A DNA stretch of 62,892 nt from positions 1-62,892 of the forward strand of contig JANBPU010000095.1 in assembly GCA_027575805.1 (NCBI GenBank). Reading direction: 5' to 3'. The position numbers were made by a program, and so were the translations under genes. The notes below the pieces were generated by a model. It saw nothing but the letters and a program-made list of their open reading frames with translations. It was not told where the DNA came from and did no database searches. Source of the stretch: Mycoemilia scoparia (lineage: Eukaryota > Kickxellomycota > Kickxellomycetes > Kickxellales > Kickxellaceae). This document shows positions 21,875 to 32,773 of this stretch, one piece after another (the stretch's first letter is position 1; each line of letters begins with the position of its first letter).

Positions 21875-22014
21875 AACATGATATTGGAATTTCTTTTCCA
21901 TTTTAGATTATTATTTTCCTCTTTTGTATTTTTATCAACCAAAGACTTGCTCTACACACTTTATAAGATTAAAAATCAACACAGTTATGAATGTATATAA
22001 ATTTCAATTATATG

Positions 22015-22176
22015 ATGCTTTAGAATTCCTCTTTGTATTTATTGAAAGTAAAACAGAAAAAGGTCACACTGCTGATTTCTATAAATAGCCAATAATAATG
22101 GTTTCCAAACAAATCTTAATACTTTATCGTCATTGTATGGAAAGTATATGACCATAATGGTAGCAGCAGAGCAAGC
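22015..22176 (-). terminator. Conserved 3' block of family copy 3
   Basis: Minus-strand AATAAA at 22038-22043 within the shared ATGCTTTAGAATTCC...TATAAATAGCCAATAAT block. The gap between P450-1 and copy 3 is only ~340 bp, so the two genes converge with their 3' regions nearly touching. Confidence 0.55.
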
Positions 22177-22929
22177 TTACTTTTCTTTCACATGCTCCTT
22201 TTTGAGGAGCTTATCAACTATATATGGAATAAATTCCACCAAATTGACTTCTTCCTCAACTACTTCAAAAGTTATTGCATTGACAAGATCAGTGATATCA
22301 ACGGGCTCACTAGCAATGCATTCACGAAGTTTTTGAACATCAAGCACAGGGCATTTTACAGTGCTGGTTTTATTTTGTAAGCTATTAAAGTAAGCTACAA
22401 TGCTTTCAACATCAAGAGCATCAAGTATTGATTTTGCTATACCATTGATTTGCCAAAATATGTTATGACAATCATTGACTGTAACACCAACTACTGGGCT
22501 TTCTAAAACTATAGCACCATCTACTGGGATTTCCAATGATCTCAAGCGTATATAGAGATGTTGAACAAGAAATGTAGCAAAATACAGTTTCCAAATACAA
22601 AGTACTTTGTCATGGTCTGTGCTACTAGCATTTTCATCATTCTTCATTGAATCATAAGCGTCATTGTAATCCTTAGCCTGATCAATAAGCGACTGGGCAG
22701 CCTTTTTAATTCCAAGTGCCCAGAAAGGGAAGTTTGGGTTTGCTTCCCAATTGGGTGATACTACAGAACTGATGCTTTTCAGTTTATCAGTAAGAACTTT
22801 GGTAAGGTCAGTGGTACTAGTATGACAAACAAGTTCAACAACTCTAAGCAGTGCAGCTTCATCATAAATCATTTGCAACTGAAAGGCAACCTTTTCATCA
22901 TTGGATAAAGTATCACTGACAAGTGCCAT
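22177..22929 (-). CDS. Unknown ~240-residue family, copy 3 (250 aa)
   Basis: Paralogue with the complete family layout: N-terminal ALVSDTLSNDEK, SPNWEANPNFPFWALGIKKA, core TDHDKVLCIWKLYFATFLVQ, VGVTVNDCHNIFWQIN, VLDVQKLRECIASEPVDITD, and a C-terminal EFIPYIVDKLLKKEHVKEK that is basic and differs from copies 1 and 2. It resembles copy 6 over the VLDVQKLRECI segment, where the DNA is nearly identical as well. No membrane or signal sequence is visible. Role unknown. Confidence 0.8.
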   Translation of the reverse strand: MALVSDTLSNDEKVAFQLQMIYDEAALLRVVELVCHTSTTDLTKVLTDKLKSISSVVSPNWEANPNFPFWALGIKKAAQSLIDQAKDYNDAYDSMKNDENASSTDHDKVLCIWKLYFATFLVQHLYIRLRSLEIPVDGAIVLESPVVGVTVNDCHNIFWQINGIAKSILDALDVESIVAYFNSLQNKTSTVKCPVLDVQKLRECIASEPVDITDLVNAITFEVVEEEVNLVEFIPYIVDKLLKKEHVKEK

Positions 22930-23055
22930 GGCAGCCGAAGATGAACAAGCAAGGGGTGTTGTCTGTCTGTGTGGGTTGTAGGAGTGTGGGTGATGTACGA
23001 AGAGGGAATAAGTAGAAGCGATAGTTGAAATTGGGTTTGGGGGTGGAGCTTAGAC

Positions 23056-23066
23056 TATTTATAAAG
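23056..23066 (-). promoter_or_regulatory. TATA box of family copy 3
   Basis: Minus-strand CTTTATAAATA about 130 bp before the ATG, in the same context (CTTTATAAATAGTCTA) as copies 5 and 6. The copy 3 upstream region is interrupted by MITE-1 at 23158. Confidence 0.6.
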
Positions 23067-23157
23067 AATTTCCAAGGAATTTACAGGTTTGTCAAAAATT
23101 TCCCAATTTAAATGTATTATTTGGAAATTTTACCACTTTATTTACAATGTAACCATT

Positions 23158-23271
23158 TGGATCATAATTTTTGAAGGGTGAATTTTGGGGACCAGTGATT
23201 ATAGGGGAATCACAGCTAAATGAATGTCCAGTTTTACTAGTGGACTTTTACCCTTCAAAAATCATTACCCA
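23158..23271. mobile_element. MITE-1 (114 bp)
   Basis: Terminal inverted repeats TGGATCATAATTTTTGAAGG (left) and its counterpart CCTTCAAAAATCATTACCCA (right). It interrupts the conserved family promoter: copies 5 and 6 have the uninterrupted site ACCATTTGAACTATC, here split with a TT duplicated on both sides. This gives direct evidence of insertion. No coding capacity. Confidence 0.75.
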
Positions 23272-23464
23272 TTTGAACTATCATCTTTGAATAAACAAAA
23301 ATATTTTTTGGTTAGAATTAGAACCAAACAACCAATCTTTGTCAAAAGACTTGATTTTTGAAATTTTATCACTTTATCCACAATGCAACCATTTCAACTA
23401 TCAACTTTGAATAGACAAAAATGGCTAAAATTTAGTATAGGCCCCAAGAAAACCTGTAATAATA

Positions 23465-23566
23465 TAGGCAATTATTTTTGATAGGCAAATATTTACTAGT
23501 ATAACTAGACATCCATTTGGCTGTGATTGCCCCTATAAATATTTGCCCTTCAAAAATTATTGCCCA
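23465..23566. mobile_element. MITE-2 (102 bp, degenerate)
   Basis: Same family as MITE-1: left end TAGGCAATTATTTTTGATAG, right end CCTTCAAAAATTATTGCCCA, flanked by TA on both sides. The left repeat is mutated, so it is an older copy. Confidence 0.6.
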
Positions 23567-23768
23567 TACACCTTTTAATAATCATACTTTTTGTTAGGCC
23601 ACAATCCATATTGGCCAACATTTCATAATTTAGAATCATTCTGAATGGTTCAGGACAAGTCACTTTAAGAATGACTTTTTCCTCTCAACAATGTTCATGA
23701 TTGATCTAAATAGGTCAAGGTAATTCAGAAACATCCTAGATCATTTTATTTTATTAGTTTTTTTAATA

Positions 23769-23884
23769 TGGGTAGTTATTTTTGAAGGGTTACCATTTGA
23801 TAATAGACTATGATCACTCATTTGGCTGGGATTGCCTGCATAATCAATGGCCACCAAAAGTCACCCTTCAAAAGTTATGATCCA
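23769..23884. mobile_element. MITE-3 (116 bp)
   Basis: Left end TGGGTAGTTATTTTTGAAGG, right end CCTTCAAAAGTTATGATCCA, flanked by TA dinucleotides. Third copy within 730 bp. Confidence 0.7.
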
Positions 23885-24690
23885 TATTTTTATTTTACTA
23901 TGATAGTTAATGTTGAGAGTAACACTCTTTCATTACCTTTTAAAAATCATATGTTTATTTCTTCAAATAAAGTTTCAATTAAAATGGTTTAGTAGAGTAA
24001 AATCACTATTAATGAGTTTATATATAATGCAAGTTGATGTATTACAATAATACATAATAACTATATTAATACCCATAATTTACTATAGTATATTTTGAAA
24101 TAGGTAGTCTTTTATTATATGATGAATTGCAATAAACATTAGTTAACTCTTTGTTATACTTTTACACATCACAAGTCTTCTTACCATCATCCCATTTATA
24201 ATTATTCAATATCATTCTGAATTATCACTATCTATTAAAAACCATTCCCTCCTATTCAGAACTATTACTATTAATTCTAAATCCTCTTGTAAAAATTTTC
24301 TTTATAAATTCCTAGTAGTCAGTGTTTATTCTGAACTATCCTGGCCTGTCACCATTTACTTCCTTTCATCAAAGTTCATTCAGAATTATTACAACTAATA
24401 TATTCTTCCTTATAATTATCCTGATATAAACTCACTTAGTATCACCTTAGCCAAACTTTTATTACTTTATTTTGTATTATACCTCAACCTATTCTATTCT
24501 GTTCTAAATGACTCTGAATCATTTTAAACTAAGTTTTTTAGTAATAGCTTTCCTAACAGTTAAGGTTTATTGAAAATGACCCTGGTCTGTCAAACTCCAT
24601 CATAGTCTATATTTGTCCTAAGCTGCTCAGGCCTATCAATTACTATTTTATAATACTAATATATATACAATCTGTCTTTATAATAAATGC
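23885..24690. other. Very AT-rich intergenic DNA
   Basis: No gene recognised. A loosely repeated motif related to TTCAGAA(T/C)TAT(T/C) (e.g. TCTGAATTATCAC, TTCAGAACTATTAC, TCTGAACTATCCTGG) occurs several times between about 24190 and 24610, suggesting decayed tandem repeats or old element debris. Confidence 0.4.
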
Positions 24691-24832
24691 TTTAGAATTC
24701 CCTCTTATATTAATTAAAAATAAAGCAGAAAAAGCCCACATAATTAACTTTTATAAACAACCATAAATGACCTCCAAATAAATATCATTGCTTTGCTATC
24801 ATTATATAAAAAGGACCTAGTTGAGATGGTCA
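24688..24832 (-). terminator. Conserved 3' block of family copy 4
   Basis: Shares the ATGCTTTAGAATTCCCTC...AAAGCAGAAAAAG....TATAAACAACC.TAAATGA block with the other copies. The poly(A) hexamer is a variant (AATATA on the minus strand). Confidence 0.5.
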
Positions 24833-25552
24833 TCACACTATTAATTTGGCCTTCACAGCCTTTTTTTTGAGGAGCTCATCAACTATATGTGGAATATAAT
24901 CCTCCAAAATAACCTTTTGACCACATAAACCAAAAGTTATAGCCTTAATAGGATTAATAATATTAACAGGATGACTAGTAATATGGTCATGAATTTTTTG
25001 AACATCAAGACCAAAGTTGGCAACAGTATCAGTATTATTTTTAGCTAAAAAGCTTTCACAAGTTTTAACACCAAGGCCAACAAAGACTGGGTCTACTATG
25101 TTTTTAATTAGTACAAACATGTCACAACAGTTATTCATGGTAGCATCATATTTAGGCTTTTTTAATGCATCTAAGCTTATAAAAAGATGCATAACAAGAA
25201 ATGTAGCAAAGTACAGTTTCCATATATAAAGTACTCTCTTCTGGTTTTTTTGATTTTTTGAGTTATTCTTAATCAAACTATGGCTAGTGGTGTAATCATT
25301 GGTCTGATTAATAAGTTCCTTGGCAGCTTCCTTAATTCCCAATTCCCAGAAAGGTATATTCAAGCTATCTTTCCAATTGGGTGATGATTGAGCCCCAATG
25401 CTATTCAGCTTATTAGTAAGCTCTTTAGTAAAATTAGTGACACTGGGGGGACAGGCATGCAAAAGTATTTCAAATATCACTTTCTCATAATAAATCATTT
25501 CCATGAGTAAAATCATTTTAGTGTCAAGTGGGTCATCACTGGTGGGGGGCAT
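24833..25552 (-). CDS. Unknown ~240-residue family, copy 4 (239 aa)
   Basis: The most diverged copy. It keeps SPNWKDSLNIPFWELGIKEA, VLYIWKLYFATFLVMHLF and NNCCDMFVLIKNIVDPVF, and ends DYIPHIVDELLKKKAVKAK like copy 3. The usual T-D-H-D before the core is replaced by an Asn/Lys-rich stretch (NNSKNQKNQKR), and one internal loop is shortened. The frame remains open. Start aligned with the other copies. Confidence 0.78.
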   Translation of the reverse strand: MPPTSDDPLDTKMILLMEMIYYEKVIFEILLHACPPSVTNFTKELTNKLNSIGAQSSPNWKDSLNIPFWELGIKEAAKELINQTNDYTTSHSLIKNNSKNQKNQKRVLYIWKLYFATFLVMHLFISLDALKKPKYDATMNNCCDMFVLIKNIVDPVFVGLGVKTCESFLAKNNTDTVANFGLDVQKIHDHITSHPVNIINPIKAITFGLCGQKVILEDYIPHIVDELLKKKAVKAKLIV

Positions 25553-25683
25553 GGTTGCTGAAGATGATCAAGCAAGGGAGGCTGTTGTTGGTCTGTGTTG
25601 GTTGTAGGAGTGTGGGCAATGTCTGAAGAGGGAATAGGTAGAAGCAATAGATAAAATTGAGTTTGGGGGAGGAACCTGAGGTG

Positions 25684-25691
25684 TTTATATA
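25684..25691 (-). promoter_or_regulatory. TATA box of family copy 4
   Basis: Minus-strand TATATAAA about 130 bp upstream of the ATG, in a promoter that matches copies 1 and 2 more closely than copies 3, 5 and 6. Confidence 0.6.
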
Positions 25692-26521
25692 GCATTTTGA
25701 AGGCATTTGCAAGTTTGTCAAAAAAATCCTTTTCAAAAATGTTTTTAGGGATTTTTATCACTTTATCCACAATGTAACCATTTAGACTATTGGCATTAAA
25801 TATACAAAAATATCTTTTGGTCAATATTAGAACAAAACAACCAAATTTTTGGTAAATGAATCAATTTTTGTAAAGAAATCTTTTGTCCAAAAATTCTTTT
25901 TTAAGCAATTAATTTTGATGATATTCTAACTGATATTCAAAAATTCTAGTGTCTTATAGTTTGTTCTTGCTATGGAAAACATATGTTGCTACCAATACTA
26001 GCCATGTAATCTTACCCTTTTATATTTACTAAAAATACTTTGCTTGGTGTTCCTAGAATAGCACACATAGATTTGCTTTAGTTTGTTTCTAACTAGACAA
26101 CACTACTTTTATCTGACCACCACTCATAAAAAGAACAATGGAGACCCATGCAGGCCATGATGTATTGTTTTCAGATACATTATGATTGTATTGACCATTA
26201 AAGGCATTAATTTCTGCTGAGATATGTTGTGTTTCATTAGTGTTTCTTGAGGAATATACATTAGAATAGAGAATGCGAGGGAAAGAAGGTGTATTGATAG
26301 GGAGAAGTTTATAGGCTACCAGCAAAAGATATAAATAACTATATAAACACTGGAAATATAGTGATACACTTCTTCCGAATACCTGCAAGATGTATTTCCA
26401 GTCCATCAAAGACTTGGCTTGAGAGCGCATAGGTCCATAAGGGCATCAAAATATTGAGGATTCAAAAACTTTCAAGATATTCTTTTGTATTTCCCCCCTC
26501 CATTTTCTTTTACTTAAAGAC
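25692..26521. other. Divergent intergenic region between family copy 4 and P450-2
   Basis: The left half continues the conserved family upstream sequence to about 26030 (CTTGCTATGGAAAACATATG, CTACCAATACTAG). The right half has no repeat or gene that I recognise and should contain the P450-2 promoter. Confidence 0.5.
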
Positions 26522-28334
26522 ATGGCATATTCCACCATTACTCTCGGCTCGGGTACTTTCCAGCTTACTTTTACATTCGATTCAAAAGTACTCTCAACTC
26601 CAATATATATAGTATGGTGGATAACATCAAACTTCTTTTGCACGTTATACAAGCTGCTCAGATCTCCTGATGGGAACACGGTTTATCATGCTGTTTGCTA
26701 CTTCTCTGGCTTTATTCTGCTACGGGCAATCATCATACTAAATTGGACCACACTGTCCTTAATTCCCGGTCCTTTGGTCAGCAAACTTTTCTACAAATCA
26801 TTGATATATTATAAGATAAAGGGAACACTCCACCAGCACATCCTTAGGCAACACCAGAAATATGGCCAGGTTGTTAGATTAGGTCCAGAACAAGTGTATA
26901 TTACCAACCCAAGTGATTGGAAACATATTCTTTCATCTTCATATGAGTATCCAAAGAGAATACCACCAGATAACAGCGTTTTTGGTCCTCCGCTGAATAC
27001 ATTAGCGATACATGATTCTAAAGAGCACGGAATAAGAAGAATACTTGTTGATCCTGCGTATACTACGACATACATAAAGGCTATGGAAAAGATCATACTT
27101 GATACTGGGCCAATGAGGCTGAAAAGCAAGATTGACGAGGAAATTTGTTTTAGTAAAGAGCAATCTCGGCCAGCAAAGATAAATCATGCCAATGTATTCA
27201 ATTATATGTCACTTGATGTCTTTGGAAAGTTGGGATTTGACGAGGATTTTGGAATGCTTGATACTTGTAACGACACTATACTTGAAGGAATAAAGGCCGT
27301 GGAATTTATTTATATGCTGGAAAACTATTCACCATTTTTGGCAAAATACAAGAAGCGCTTGTTTCCTTGGATTGTCAAAAAATATGATACTTTCCTACTT
27401 GTAAGCCAAAAGTTTTTTTATAATATTGGACTGGGTATCTCTGTCTATAGAAGCATATACATTGATACTAACAAATTGAATAATTGACTTCCTGTAGTTT
27501 ATCAAGAATATTGTGGACGAAAGGATGAAAGGATTAAAGTGGAATAACAACAAACCATTCAGAAGAGACATTCTCCAAGTATTCATCGATGCTGTTGACC
27601 CCGAAACCAACAGATTCATGAATAAAGGCCAAATAATTTCGGAAAGTTTGCTTCACCTTGTCAAAGGTCCAAAATCAACTAGCAGTACACTCTCGTGGAC
27701 TCTGTTCTTGCTGATGGTATACCCAATTACTTACCGCAAGGTCTGTTATGAAATTCGTTCAGCTTTTCCAGACAAGTCCAAACCTATAACTTACACAGAA
27801 GGACTATCAAAATTGTCATATCTAGAGGCCATCCTGCTTGAGTCAATGAGATTCATACCCGCATCAGTCACATCCATATCAAGAAAAATAACAAAACCAG
27901 GGCTAAAGCTTGTTAGTGGCCACATATTACCAAGCGGAACTAAAGTCAAAATGTCAATATACAGTATCCACCATGACAAGAAACTTTGGAAATATCCACA
28001 TGTGTTTTCTCCAGAACGGTTCATGGTCAATGAATACAGTTCTAAGCAAGATGTTGATCAAAGGAAGCAGAACTTGCTTACATTTTCGATGGGACCCAGA
28101 GCATGTCCAGGTCACAATTTGGCGTGGTGTGAGATGTTCATGACACTGGCAAATTTGTTGAGGGATTATGATTTTTGGCTTCCAGAGGATATGCCGTATG
28201 GTCCGGATGTCATTGATGAAGAAACCGGACAGCCAAAGATTATTCCTGGATTTCTTGCCGAATTTACTGGATATTCTCTTAAAAACCCACAAAGTGAAGG
28301 CTGGATATGTGTCAAACACAATACCTCTATCTAA
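26522..28334 (+). CDS. Cytochrome P450-2 (571 aa), unusual I-helix
   Basis: Two exons: 26522-27400 and 27498-28334, joined by a 97-nt phase-0 intron (GTAAGC...CTGTAG) giving ...DTFLL|FIKNIVDER. The N-terminus holds hydrophobic segments (FSGFILLRAIIIL) before LIPGP. K-helix E-S-M-R and heme loop FSMGPRACPGHNL (cysteine 496) are intact. The I-helix, however, reads LVKGPKSTSSTLSW at about residues 347-360, where P450-1, -3 and -4 have (A/G)GTDT; both the acidic residue and the following oxygen-activating Thr alignment are disturbed. It lacks the anchor-end intron of P450-1 and -3. It may be a P450 with altered chemistry (isomerase/peroxide-dependent type) or one losing function. The 3' end shares a 141-bp near-identical tract with P450-3. 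Confidence 0.9.
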
Positions 28335-28358
28335 ACCCCATTTAGATTACATTTAATA

Positions 28359-28473
28359 TGGGTAATAATTTTTGAAGGGTGAAAGTTTACTAGTAAAACT
28401 GGACATCCATTAGGCTGGGATTGCCCCTATAATCGCCGGCCACCAAAATTCACCCTTCAAAGATTATGATCCA
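28359..28473. mobile_element. MITE-4 (115 bp)
   Basis: Ends TGGGTAATAATTTTTGAAGG and CCTTTCAAAGATTATGATCCA-like (right end reads CTTCAAAGATTATGATCCA), with TA duplicated on each side (AATA / TATT). Begins 25 bp after the P450-2 stop, so it probably forms part of that gene's 3'-UTR. Confidence 0.75.
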
Positions 28474-28916
28474 TATTACATCGCCAATTTATATTTATTA
28501 TTGATATAATAAAATATGCTTTTTCATGAAATTCACATTATTTATGCTTTGATATTTGTCAATAGCAAGGATTAAGGTCGAAGGTTTTTGAATCTGATAG
28601 CAAATTAATCACCCAATCAGGATCAGAGCCATTCTGAAGCTATTGGGTGGATAATTACATATTTGTTTGGCTGTCTACATTTATGATAGAACCTTTGGTT
28701 CTTATTAATATATTTTTACTTTTGCTATTGATCCAATCCCAGCAATACAAAACTTCTATAATTGTAGCAACCCTTGACAATTTACCTGAAATATATTTCA
28801 TATAGTCAACTCTGTATACATATCCCCTTAAAAACAAAAGGAAATAAGAACAACCAAAAGAATAAAGACTACAATGTCATATCTAGAAGATCAAGCTACC
28901 ATGTTGCTAGACTAGA
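28474..28916. other. Intergenic, nothing recognised
   Basis: Convergent region between P450-2 (plus) and the 239-residue gene (minus); no gene seen. Confidence 0.4.
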
Positions 28917-29636
28917 CTATCTAGTCTGAAGAAAGCTATGTTCAACAACCTTTTTCAACAATTCGTTGGCTTTTTGAGGACTTCCAACCATATAATAATC
29001 CATTGCCATCTCACAAATCGCAACAAGAGCAACATATACCTTTGGATAAACCAGGATTCCCACAAAAATTTCAGAAAAAACAGAGCCATTTGCAATAGCA
29101 ACATGGCCTCCACCACTATTGCTGGTGGGAGCCGTGCTATTTAAATATGCAATGATTCGTTTAATTTTTTGAACATAACGAGTCATAATAGACAAAATGA
29201 TGTCCGGAGTTATCGATGCTTTCTTGTTATACTCTGACATGTTAATAACTGGGTGTTCGGCATATCCAAGATTTTTGCTATCATAGTTTTGGACTTTTTG
29301 TTGAGCCTTGGATAGACATGCATCTAAATAGGCTCCAGCTTTTTCAAATAACTGTTTGACAAGCACTTGTTGTTGCTGTGTATGATCACCACCAATACCA
29401 TCATCAGCTTGGCTTGTGGTGGTGAGGATACTGACGTAGTTTTCAAATTGGGTTGAAAAGGCCGCTTGCATAGGTATGAATTGAGTGCCACATTCAGAGG
29501 CTTCAATAGCCAGACTAGGGTCAATGTAAGTACCTCGGGTTGGATGAATATATTCTGTGGCATCTGAAATTTGAGTGATGCATGCTAAGCTCTGATCAAG
29601 ATGTCTTGCAGTCCATTCCTCAAAAGTTTCATCCAT
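28917..29636 (-). CDS. Unknown protein, 239 aa
   Basis: Uninterrupted frame from the ATG at 29636 to TAG. No known family recognised. Predicted largely helical and soluble. Features: HPTRGTYIDPSLAIEA near the N-terminus, a Gln run (TQQQQVLVKQLFEKA), ITPDIILSIMTRYVQKIKRI, and a C-terminal VALVAICEMAMDYYMVGSPQ. It shows weak overall similarity in length and segment order to the 233-residue protein at 53889 (a Cys-containing helix, then a ~20-residue helix with Y-(V/I)-Q, then a VALV helix), so the two may be distant paralogues. No signal peptide. Confidence 0.65.
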   Translation of the reverse strand: MDETFEEWTARHLDQSLACITQISDATEYIHPTRGTYIDPSLAIEASECGTQFIPMQAAFSTQFENYVSILTTTSQADDGIGGDHTQQQQVLVKQLFEKAGAYLDACLSKAQQKVQNYDSKNLGYAEHPVINMSEYNKKASITPDIILSIMTRYVQKIKRIIAYLNSTAPTSNSGGGHVAIANGSVFSEIFVGILVYPKVYVALVAICEMAMDYYMVGSPQKANELLKKVVEHSFLQTR

Positions 29637-30515
29637 GGAAGTAATTGTGAACTATGAGATGGAAAGTTAAAAACAGAAAGGGGGGCATTCAGCCTAGCCT
29701 CAAGGAGAAAGAGAGAGAGAGAGATTTGCTAATTGTATGTAAATACTTGAAAATTTCAATTGTAATGAATTTTGTGATGAAAACAGCCAGAGTATTCTCA
29801 ATTTGTAATAATTGTTCCAAATCTTTTTTTGGGTAAAATTTGTTTTGTAAAGACAATGCAATCTCCATAGGGGAGTGGTTCAGCAGCCTCTTTAGATATT
29901 TCCATATTTTTTATCGGCTATTTTTTTGCTGAAAGTGTTGTGGGATTAATGGAAAGGTAAACATCATTTGTGCATAAATAATGCTGAATACATCAAGAGG
30001 TTTGTTTTTTGAATGCATTGTAAATGTGGTTTATGGTTTAAATGCTTGTGATTTATACAAAATGTTGGTAATTTAAAGAAATTGAGAGTGAAATGGAGAG
30101 GTAAAATATTTTGCTAAAGCTACTTTTCCTAAAAAGTTCAATGCTGTTACCATTGGGAGGTAACATATTCAAATGCATTTCCAACACTAAAACAAAGAAA
30201 AAAGATTGAAAGACTCTGCGAATGGTGCTGTTTTCTAATAAAGCCTTATTATCAAAACACAAGTGCTAGCAATGATGCATTCTTGCTCTATAGAAGTTTG
30301 AAATAGTCATCAATTTGGAATCTTGGAATTATTAAACAATGAGAAGTACATCAAGCACACATAAATGTTGGACTCTCGGACCCGTACAAAAGGAACCATC
30401 GGATATTCGTTTTACCACCATCATGTGAGAATATGTGATCTCTAGACTCCTAAATCTGCATCAATCAATAAATTTAATATCTCTCTCTCTGTTTCCAAAG
30501 ACATGGTCTTGGATA
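29637..30515. other. Intergenic, nothing recognised
   Basis: Contains a (GA)n microsatellite at about 29707-29726, a short (CT)n at 30481-30490 and no recognisable gene. Confidence 0.4.
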
Positions 30516-30629
30516 TGGATCATAATTTTTGAAGGGTGAATTTTTGGGACCAGTGATTATAGGGGAATCACAGCCAAATGGGTGTCCAGTTTTACTAGTA
30601 AACTTTCACCCTTCAAAAATTATTGCCCA
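30516..30629. mobile_element. MITE-5 (114 bp)
   Basis: Ends TGGATCATAATTTTTGAAGG and CCTTCAAAAATTATTGCCCA, flanked by TA on both sides. Very close in sequence to MITE-1, including the internal GGGACCAGTGATTATAGGGG segment. Confidence 0.75.
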
Positions 30630-32403
30630 TATGAGAACTTTCAATATGCAACTCATATACCCCTTGCGATTGACAAACAGATTAGTATTAGTTACATACA
30701 AAGCTCCCACTCATTAACTAACAAAAGAGTCATTATCGCCATTATTGCTCTCACATTCTTAAACTCCATTCATGCATGCACGCATCACTTGCCTCTTTTT
30801 CGCAGTAGCCTTCGACAAACCATTTAAAAGTATTTAAAATTATAAATAGAGAGCTATAATTCTTAGTTTCAAGAACAATTAGTATCCATGCTTATAATAG
30901 TCTTAGCATGACCCTTACCATTACCATATGAGTACATCAGTAGATATAAAAAATATCAGACAATAGTCCCAGTTAACAATACTCTCTCTCTCCCACACAT
31001 ATATACTTATATAACAAAAAAGGGCTTACAGGACAAACCTGCCACAGCTACGACCAGGTCTGTCTCTGAATGTTATTACCATTGGGAGCCTGAGTATTAT
31101 TAAGATCCTTTATAGAAGGAAGATTGACCATTCATACACATTATGTGTGGCGTATTATCAAACCTGTGCCAGTGTACATATACATTTAAATGATTTTACA
31201 AACTCGAAACAAAACATAATAGGTCTGAAGTATATGAGGTATACAGGCAATCATCTGAACATCCATATAGTTTAGGTCACAGGTATTATAACCCACACAT
31301 ATTAAACGAAAGCCAAGCAAATGCCCCAAGTCTTGATAAATGCCATTGGGTAGATGAGTTGATGGTATGGCCTGGAGGAGATGTGCCTACTCGTTTATAG
31401 AGCGAGAATATTTTTCAACAAACAGACAAGGAACCGCATTATCAACAATTGACATCATCGTCATCCTACTTCTTTTTCACCAACAAACTCGCGGCTAGGT
31501 CAGATCATGTTCGTGGCTTGAGATCCTCAATGTCTTTGTGAGTGGGCTAGCCAGTAGGCCTTGACCAATTTGGAAACGCGGTAGTATTAAATATTACCCA
31601 TCAAAGCCTGGGGGTATTTACACATACGCACCCAACACTGTGACCCATGTTTCACTAAACACCGACACTACAGAGATCATGAAAATTGTGCGAAAAAACA
31701 AATAAATATATCCATCTATATTCCATCACCTAGATTGGTTAGTATAATTGTGCGCCCCTATGGCCTTTTTCCCATCACCACCAGGAAAAATGACCTGGAG
31801 CCCGCTTGTATGTGTGCTATTAACCAACCACACATCTACTCAATAAGAACAGATCACGCCACATTCATCAAAATCTCTGTTTGGAAAGTGATGATGTTAT
31901 CAACGAATCCTCAGCAACGGAACATGGAGTATGGAAGCAGTCCGACCACGATAATTGTGAATAAATTTCTGCACGTATAAATGAAGCGCCGCTGCTGTAT
32001 GTAAGCCATGAGGTAGTGGTGGTAGCCAAGAGATTAACAAAGATTTTCTTACAAACTCCGATATGGTACACTTTGTATACCAAAGTATTATCAATTGCAG
32101 CTGCAGCTAAATGTTTCATGGGATAGAGTATGGATTGTACGGCCTGCTGGCTGGCTAAAACTTTTAGCTTATGTTGTCCCACCAAGTGACTGTATATGTA
32201 AATGTAGGGGCGTTGAGAGGAGTTTAAAATGGCAATGACGAAAAAGGTCTGTGAAAGAGAGAAGCGAGTCGGTGGTCCTGGAGAAAAGAAGAAAAAGAAA
32301 TTAATCAACATCGTCCTTTTTAGTCTACATGGCGGTAGTATAGTTATGTTCAAAGGGCAAAAGAGACAGGAGTAAGCCTCATAAATCCACTAGACTTTTT
32401 ACA
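30630..32403. other. Intergenic, nothing recognised
   Basis: About 1.8 kb with no gene I can support. A 161-codon frame at 31868-32353 (minus) starts at a non-ATG codon and is low-complexity, so it is not called. Confidence 0.35.
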
Positions 32404-32412
32404 TTTATAAAC
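32404..32412 (+). promoter_or_regulatory. TATA box before P450-3
   Basis: TTTATAAACAGCC context resembling the P450-1 TATA box. It lies 370 bp before the P450-3 ATG, much further than in P450-1 (115 bp), which suggests a longer or spliced leader. Confidence 0.4.
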
Positions 32413-32448
32413 AGCCAAGATTTTGTATTAATTTCCAACTCCAAATCT

Positions 32449-32616
32449 GTGTTTTTTCTTTGTATTTTTCTCGCCTACTCTGTATTAAATACTCATATCC
32501 GCCATCTCATAACTACTATTACTGATACTTTCTTGGAAAACCTGTACTATTGTTTTGGCAACAACAACCAGATAATTATTGTGACGATAACTTTAGGTAT
32601 TATAATCTCTAAAGGT
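32449..32616 (+). pseudogene. Possible relic or alternative P450 first exon
   Basis: The reading frame ends IIIVTITLGIIISK|G, resembling the membrane-anchor ends of exon 1 in P450-1 (IAGGILVSR) and P450-3 (VSIFLVSK), and a GT follows the Lys codon. No ATG opens this frame. It could be a decayed duplicate of the first exon or part of the 5' leader. Confidence 0.25.
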
Positions 32617-32773
32617 TTCATCAATTTTATAGTTGTTATGGCAGGTTTAATTTTCATAGAAACCTCGCCTCGCACTATACTCAATAAATTAACCACTACT
32701 ACGCATTTCCTGTATTACTTTTAGGTTGAATACTGTATATATTTACATTGCAGATTATTTACAACAAGCAACA

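Noticed and set aside
31868..32353. 161-codon minus frame
   Set aside because: Non-ATG start, Phe run from a GAAAAAG-type repeat, no homology.
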